Positions 60,972-64,000 of a stretch of DNA of 64,000 nucleotides are shown one piece after another. Each line of letters starts with the position of its first letter. The stretch's first letter is position 1. The DNA is taken from assembly GCF_037996645.1 (NCBI RefSeq), contig NZ_JBBMXV010000006.1, positions 62,001 through 126,000 on the forward strand, given 5' to 3'. Made by a program: the position numbers and the translations under genes. This stretch comes from Halalkalicoccus tibetensis. GTDB lineage: Archaea > Halobacteriota > Halobacteria > Halobacteriales > Halalkalicoccaceae. The notes beneath the pieces were generated by a model, which saw only the letters and a list, made by a program, of their open reading frames with translations, was not told where the DNA came from and made no database searches.

Positions 60972-61964
60972 ATGCTGGACGATCAGAAAATTCAGCGGGA
61001 GATTCTAAAATTCCTCTACCAACAGTGGGTGGAAAACCCCCGCGGCCAGACGAACACTGGTGAAGTGGGTAAAGAACTGGAGGACATCTTCGAGAACGGG
61101 TATAAATACCATCTGACCCGGCTCAACGACAACGGCTATATCAACACTGAATCCTTATCGGCGCGGCACCAGTACGTGAACATCTCGATCACTGGTATCG
61201 AGAAGCTCACCCAAGACGGATACGAGACGATCCTGGTAGATGACCACCGATACGCGATTCTGCGCGTACTGTATGAGATCGATCGCCAAAAGGGAGGTGC
61301 AGCCCACAACCACGTGGGTATGGACATCCTCCAGGAAGAGATCGAGATTGACGACGAGACGTTGAAACAGAACATCTGGTACTTGGAGGAGAAAAGATTG
61401 GTAGAGACAGGGCCAGGTAGGATGTTATCCGTCCAAATCACTGCGAGGGGGCGGAACCGGTACGAAGAGCATCGGAACGACAACACGCAGATCCCACGGA
61501 CCCATACTGGTGCAAGATGGACCCAGCATACAATCGCCCAGGGCGATTTCGAGAAGGCGAACAGCGTGTTCCGGGATTTCGTGGAACTCGCCCGGGATGA
61601 AGTGATTATCATCGACTCGTATGCCAAAGCAGGCCTCTACGAAATGCTCGAAGCCGTCCCGGGCACGGTTGACGTCCGGGTGATCGGTTCGGATCGACAG
61701 CTGAATGACGAACACAGGGAGGCATACCGTACATTCGCGAGGGGTCGGCCCGGGGAAACGGAACTACGATTTCTTGAGTACAACGAATGGCCGTTCCATG
61801 GCCGGTACATGATCCGAGATCGGGAGGATGGATATGTCTGGGATCACACCTTCGCCGACTCCGGTAGCGGCCATCACACGATCAGTGAGGTCCGCCCCGT
61901 GAACTTGGAAAATACCATGGCAGATTTTGACCAAGCATGGGGGCGAGGTGAGGTTGTGGAATGA
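60972..61964 (+). CDS. Winged-helix protein with PLD-like C-terminal domain
   Basis: A 330-aa protein. Residues 1-80 and 90-165 look like two winged helices (KIQREILKFLYQQW...HLTRLNDNGYI; HRYAILRVLYEIDRQK...LEEKRLVET). Residues 185-325 form a phospholipase D-like fold: FVELARDEVIIIDSYAKAGLYEMLEAV, VDVRVIGSDRQL, then H276-G-R278-YMIRD, an H-x-K-x4-D motif with Arg for Lys, and DHTFADSGSGHHTISEV. PLD-like domains fused to HTH occur as effectors or sensors in prokaryotic defence. The stop overlaps the next start by 4 nt. Confidence 0.72.
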   Translation: MLDDQKIQREILKFLYQQWVENPRGQTNTGEVGKELEDIFENGYKYHLTRLNDNGYINTESLSARHQYVNISITGIEKLTQDGYETILVDDHRYAILRVLYEIDRQKGGAAHNHVGMDILQEEIEIDDETLKQNIWYLEEKRLVETGPGRMLSVQITARGRNRYEEHRNDNTQIPRTHTGARWTQHTIAQGDFEKANSVFRDFVELARDEVIIIDSYAKAGLYEMLEAVPGTVDVRVIGSDRQLNDEHREAYRTFARGRPGETELRFLEYNEWPFHGRYMIRDREDGYVWDHTFADSGSGHHTISEVRPVNLENTMADFDQAWGRGEVVE

Positions 61965-62413
61965 AACACCACGAGGAATTCAACATCCCTATCCCGGCCG
62001 ACGAGGGCGGAATGATCGGCCGTCAATGCCCACGATGCGCGAGAAAATTCGAGATCGAAGAAGAGACCTACTTGGATCAGGGTTACACGAACCTCCGGTG
62101 TCCATACTGTGAACTAATCGCAGAGCTTGATGCCTACTTTACCGAGGAACAAATCGAATATGTATATGGAGTGACCCAAGAACAGGGACGGCGAATCATG
62201 GAGGAGGTCATCGAAAGCACGCTCGGAGAGGTCCCCGAGGTGAAGGGCGACTTTATCGAATTCACCCACAACTTCGATGATGTCGATCTCGGGACAGTCG
62301 GTGCAGAATCCCCGCACCTCTCGATCGAGATGGACACCATTGAGTGCGATGAGTGCGGCTTTCGATATGCTGTCGAGGAAGGCCGAACCGGCGTGTGCCC
62401 CGTTTGCCGATAG
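61961..62413 (+). CDS. Double zinc-ribbon protein
   Basis: A 150-aa protein. Zinc ribbon 1: RQCPRCARKFEIEEETYLDQGYTNLRCPYCEL. Central part: helical, then a strand-rich segment (DFIEFTHNFDDVDLG). Zinc ribbon 2 at the C-terminus: IECDECGFRYAVEEGRTGVCPVCR. All eight Cys are present. It overlaps the wHTH-PLD gene as ATGA, so they are co-translated and probably work together. Role unknown; DNA or protein binding is inferred. Confidence 0.75.
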   Translation: MKHHEEFNIPIPADEGGMIGRQCPRCARKFEIEEETYLDQGYTNLRCPYCELIAELDAYFTEEQIEYVYGVTQEQGRRIMEEVIESTLGEVPEVKGDFIEFTHNFDDVDLGTVGAESPHLSIEMDTIECDECGFRYAVEEGRTGVCPVCR

Positions 62414-62593
62414 AATTGTTATTCAAAAATTCGGAAATAGTACTCTGATATGCGCTCTATTATTTTACACGCCCCCTATGAACCATCTAATACAAACAGG
62501 TAAATCAGCCGAGTTCGGCCCTTCCAAGCCACAGTTGAAGCTACATTAAGACTACCCTGAAGGCTTTTGTAACTACATTGGCCAGTAGAGGCC

Positions 62594-63556
62594 ATGAGAC
62601 AAGGGTCACCCGAGGAATTCCATGAACTGGAACCACAGGACGTGCGCGAATATTGGACTCACGAGGCTCACGATTTCACGCCATGGTTGGCGAACTCAAT
62701 CGAATCTGAAGAGGTCTCTCATCTCGAGGATATCCTCGGACTGGATTTGGAGGTGACCGAGATAGAGAAGAGTGTCGGAAAATACAATGTCGATATCGTA
62801 GCCGAAGTCGTCGACGACAGTCGCCAGGTCGTCATCGAGAACCAACTGAGTTCTTCCGATCACGACCACTTGGGGAAGTCTATTGCTTACGCGGCCGGTG
62901 TCGATGCGGACATTATCGTTTGGATCTCGCCGACGTTCAACGACGAGCACCGAGACGCTATCCAATGGTTGAACAAAAACAGCCGGGAGGGCGTCGACTT
63001 GTTCGCCATTCGGCTCGAAGTATGGCGGATCGGCGAATCACCTCCAGCAGTCCGATTCAATCCAGTCGAAGACCCCAGCGAGTGGAAGGAGAAAGCCAAG
63101 CGGTCTGAGGGCGAGTTGACGGAGACAAAGAAACTCCAGGAGGAGTACTGGACGCAGTTCCGCGATCTGATCGACAGCAAGGATACCCCGTTACGAGCGC
63201 GAAAGCCGAAGCCACAGCACTGGTACAACAATCCGATCGGGAAATCGGGCTACAAACTCCAGTTCACGGTCAACACGGTGGAGAATAGGCTGTACGCTCA
63301 GCTCATTATCAAGGACGACTCGGAGGCTTTCCAGTCCTTGGAGCAACAGAAAGAGCAGATCGAGGAGGAGATGGGTGAGTCGTTCATCTGGCACCCGCCA
63401 GAGGAGGCTCAGGGAGAGAGTAACCGGAGCAAGATTACGCTTCGTCGAGAGGGTCATCTAACGGAAAAGGGCGACTGGGATCAGTACCACCAATGGATGC
63501 TGAAGCGAGGAGAACAATTCCATGAGGTATTCGCTGGTCGGATTCAGACCGTTTGA
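62594..63556 (+). CDS. DUF4268 protein with PD-(D/E)XK-like N-terminal domain
   Basis: A 320-aa protein. N-terminal nuclease-like core: VGKYNVDIVAEVVDDSRQVVIENQLSSSDHDHLGKSIAYAAGVDADIIVWI, with Asp67 and the E82-N-Q84 of a D-(E/Q)xK-like active site. The C-terminal half (WTQFRDLIDSKDTPLRARKPKPQHWYNNPIGKSGYKLQFTVNTVENRLYAQLIIKD...) is the DUF4268 domain. Such proteins are often found in defence or accessory islands. Separated from the zinc-ribbon gene by 180 bp, same strand. Confidence 0.85.
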   Translation: MRQGSPEEFHELEPQDVREYWTHEAHDFTPWLANSIESEEVSHLEDILGLDLEVTEIEKSVGKYNVDIVAEVVDDSRQVVIENQLSSSDHDHLGKSIAYAAGVDADIIVWISPTFNDEHRDAIQWLNKNSREGVDLFAIRLEVWRIGESPPAVRFNPVEDPSEWKEKAKRSEGELTETKKLQEEYWTQFRDLIDSKDTPLRARKPKPQHWYNNPIGKSGYKLQFTVNTVENRLYAQLIIKDDSEAFQSLEQQKEQIEEEMGESFIWHPPEEAQGESNRSKITLRREGHLTEKGDWDQYHQWMLKRGEQFHEVFAGRIQTV

Positions 63557-63701
63557 AAAGATACAATAAGATCCTATTGACGATAGGTGCACGCTTTGCC
63601 GCTAAAACCTTACTTTACCGTACACTTATCTTATATACCGTTACCTGCTAGCCACTCACAAGACGATAGGTAACCTAACACTCATAAGCAGGTTAGTGCA
63701 C

Positions 63702-63816
63702 CAGAGGCCCGAATCCCGCTGGCACGGGTGGCGGGCCGTCCCCGACCAATGGACCTCTGTTACGGTAGGATTGCATCCGACCCTCCACACCGGATCAAAT
63801 TAAGGTTTTCTACCGT
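63702..63816 (+). ncRNA. Candidate structured RNA, two stem domains
   Basis: Domain 1: CAGAGG (63702-63707) with CCTCTG (63754-63759), and inside it GGCCCG (63706-63711)/CGGGCC (63732-63737) stacked on CCCG (63715-63718)/CGGG (63725-63728). The outer and inner stems share two bases, so one gives way partly. Domain 2: ACGGTAG (63762-63768)/CTACCGT (63810-63816) enclosing ATCCG (63775-63779)/CGGAT (63791-63795). A TATA-like TTATATA lies at 63631-63637, fitting a transcript that starts near 63662. No ORF covers it. It could also be the 5' leader of the gene at 63854. Confidence 0.45.
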
Positions 63817-63853
63817 CGGGAGCATCATTTGCAGACCCCCAACGACAGACTAC

Positions 63854-64000
63854 ATGCAATATCCCAGTATAGAACACTGGATTCGAGTCGAAAACGAGCG
63901 GCAAACTAGCGTTGACGATCAGGTTACAACGGCAAGCTGGCTATACGAACGCGCGTATACCGCCCCAAATGAGCGGCAGATACGACGGCGAGAACTCAAA
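63854..64000 (+). CDS. N-terminal part of an unknown protein (cut by window edge)
   Basis: ATG 63854 starts MQYPSIEHWIRVENERQTSVDDQVTTASWLYERAYTAPNERQIRRRELK and the frame is open to the window end. Helical and charged; family not recognisable from 49 residues. It follows the candidate RNA element by 37 bp and may belong to the same accessory system. Confidence 0.55.
   Translation, partial: MQYPSIEHWIRVENERQTSVDDQVTTASWLYERAYTAPNERQIRRRELK

Noticed and set aside
63702-63816. tRNA gene
   Set aside because: No acceptor/T-arm pattern (no GTTCRANTC motif) and the stems do not form a cloverleaf.

Overview
The window is from a halophilic archaeon (class Halobacteria). Signs of this are acidic proteins, many haloarchaea-only families (HTH_10/Bat-type regulators, DUF7344, DUF7521, PadR variants, an archaea-specific SMC-related ATPase), twin-arginine secretion signals, a TFB, deoxyhypusine synthase, and promoters whose TATA box sits about 28 nt before the start codon, as expected for leaderless mRNAs. 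It reads as accessory DNA of a chromosome or megaplasmid: base composition is mixed, intergenic gaps are long, and I count more than a dozen broken genes.

Layout. 0-15.5 kb: regulators (HTH_10, DUF7344, an autoregulated HTH protein, PadR), a DHH phosphoesterase, a Tat-exported DUF302 protein, an acyltransferase, an integrase stump and a frameshifted BrkB/YihY gene. 15.6-19.7 kb: a GC-rich block with virus- or plasmid-like genes (SWIM zinc finger protein, winged-helix protein, terminase-small-subunit-like protein). 20-24.3 kb: Zn-dependent dehydrogenase, a broken lipoprotein, an orphan three-repeat CRISPR array, and a ParA partition operon bracketed by 9-bp iteron-like repeats. 24.3-29.3 kb: archaea-specific SMC-related ATPase with zinc hook, DUF6788 protein, a 49-aa C2H2 finger, TRAM protein, PadR. 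29.4-36 kb: vanadium haloperoxidase pseudogene, membrane proteins, two CPBP intramembrane proteases, and TnpB/CPBP/integrase scars. 36.2-39.6 kb: an alpha/beta hydrolase gene cut in two by a 2547-bp transposon (17-bp perfect terminal repeats, 8-bp target duplication) that carries a PiT phosphate transporter beside its transposase. 40-46 kb: the most chromosome-like stretch (TFB, HTH+DUF7521 pair, uroporphyrinogen-III synthase, deoxyhypusine synthase, a wrecked MoaD/SAMP gene, ArgD/LysJ-type aminotransferase). 46-52.6 kb: small-gene cassettes, MscS channel, an AbiE-like regulator/nucleotidyltransferase pair, IS remnant. 52.6-59.2 kb: exported penicillin acylase, Tat lipoprotein, PP-loop ATPase, zinc finger protein. 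59.4-64 kb: a toxin-antitoxin-like pair, a second copy of the small-gene cassette, then a probable defence cluster (winged helix + PLD-like protein, zinc-ribbon partner, DUF4268/PD-(D/E)XK-like protein), a candidate structured RNA and the start of another gene.

Cross-cutting structure. Nine sites share 11-bp inverted arms (CCTTGTGCAAC ... GTTGCACAAGG) separated by 20-25 bp of mostly unrelated sequence. Four small genes share one promoter type. Three loci carry a conserved pair of overlapping, mutually exclusive hairpins. A block at 47.1-49.25 kb is a diverged copy of 59.4-60.7 kb with an MscS gene in its middle. Together these suggest a mobile family of small-gene cassettes not explained by any ordinary IS that I can see. 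All family assignments are by eye; no searches were run.
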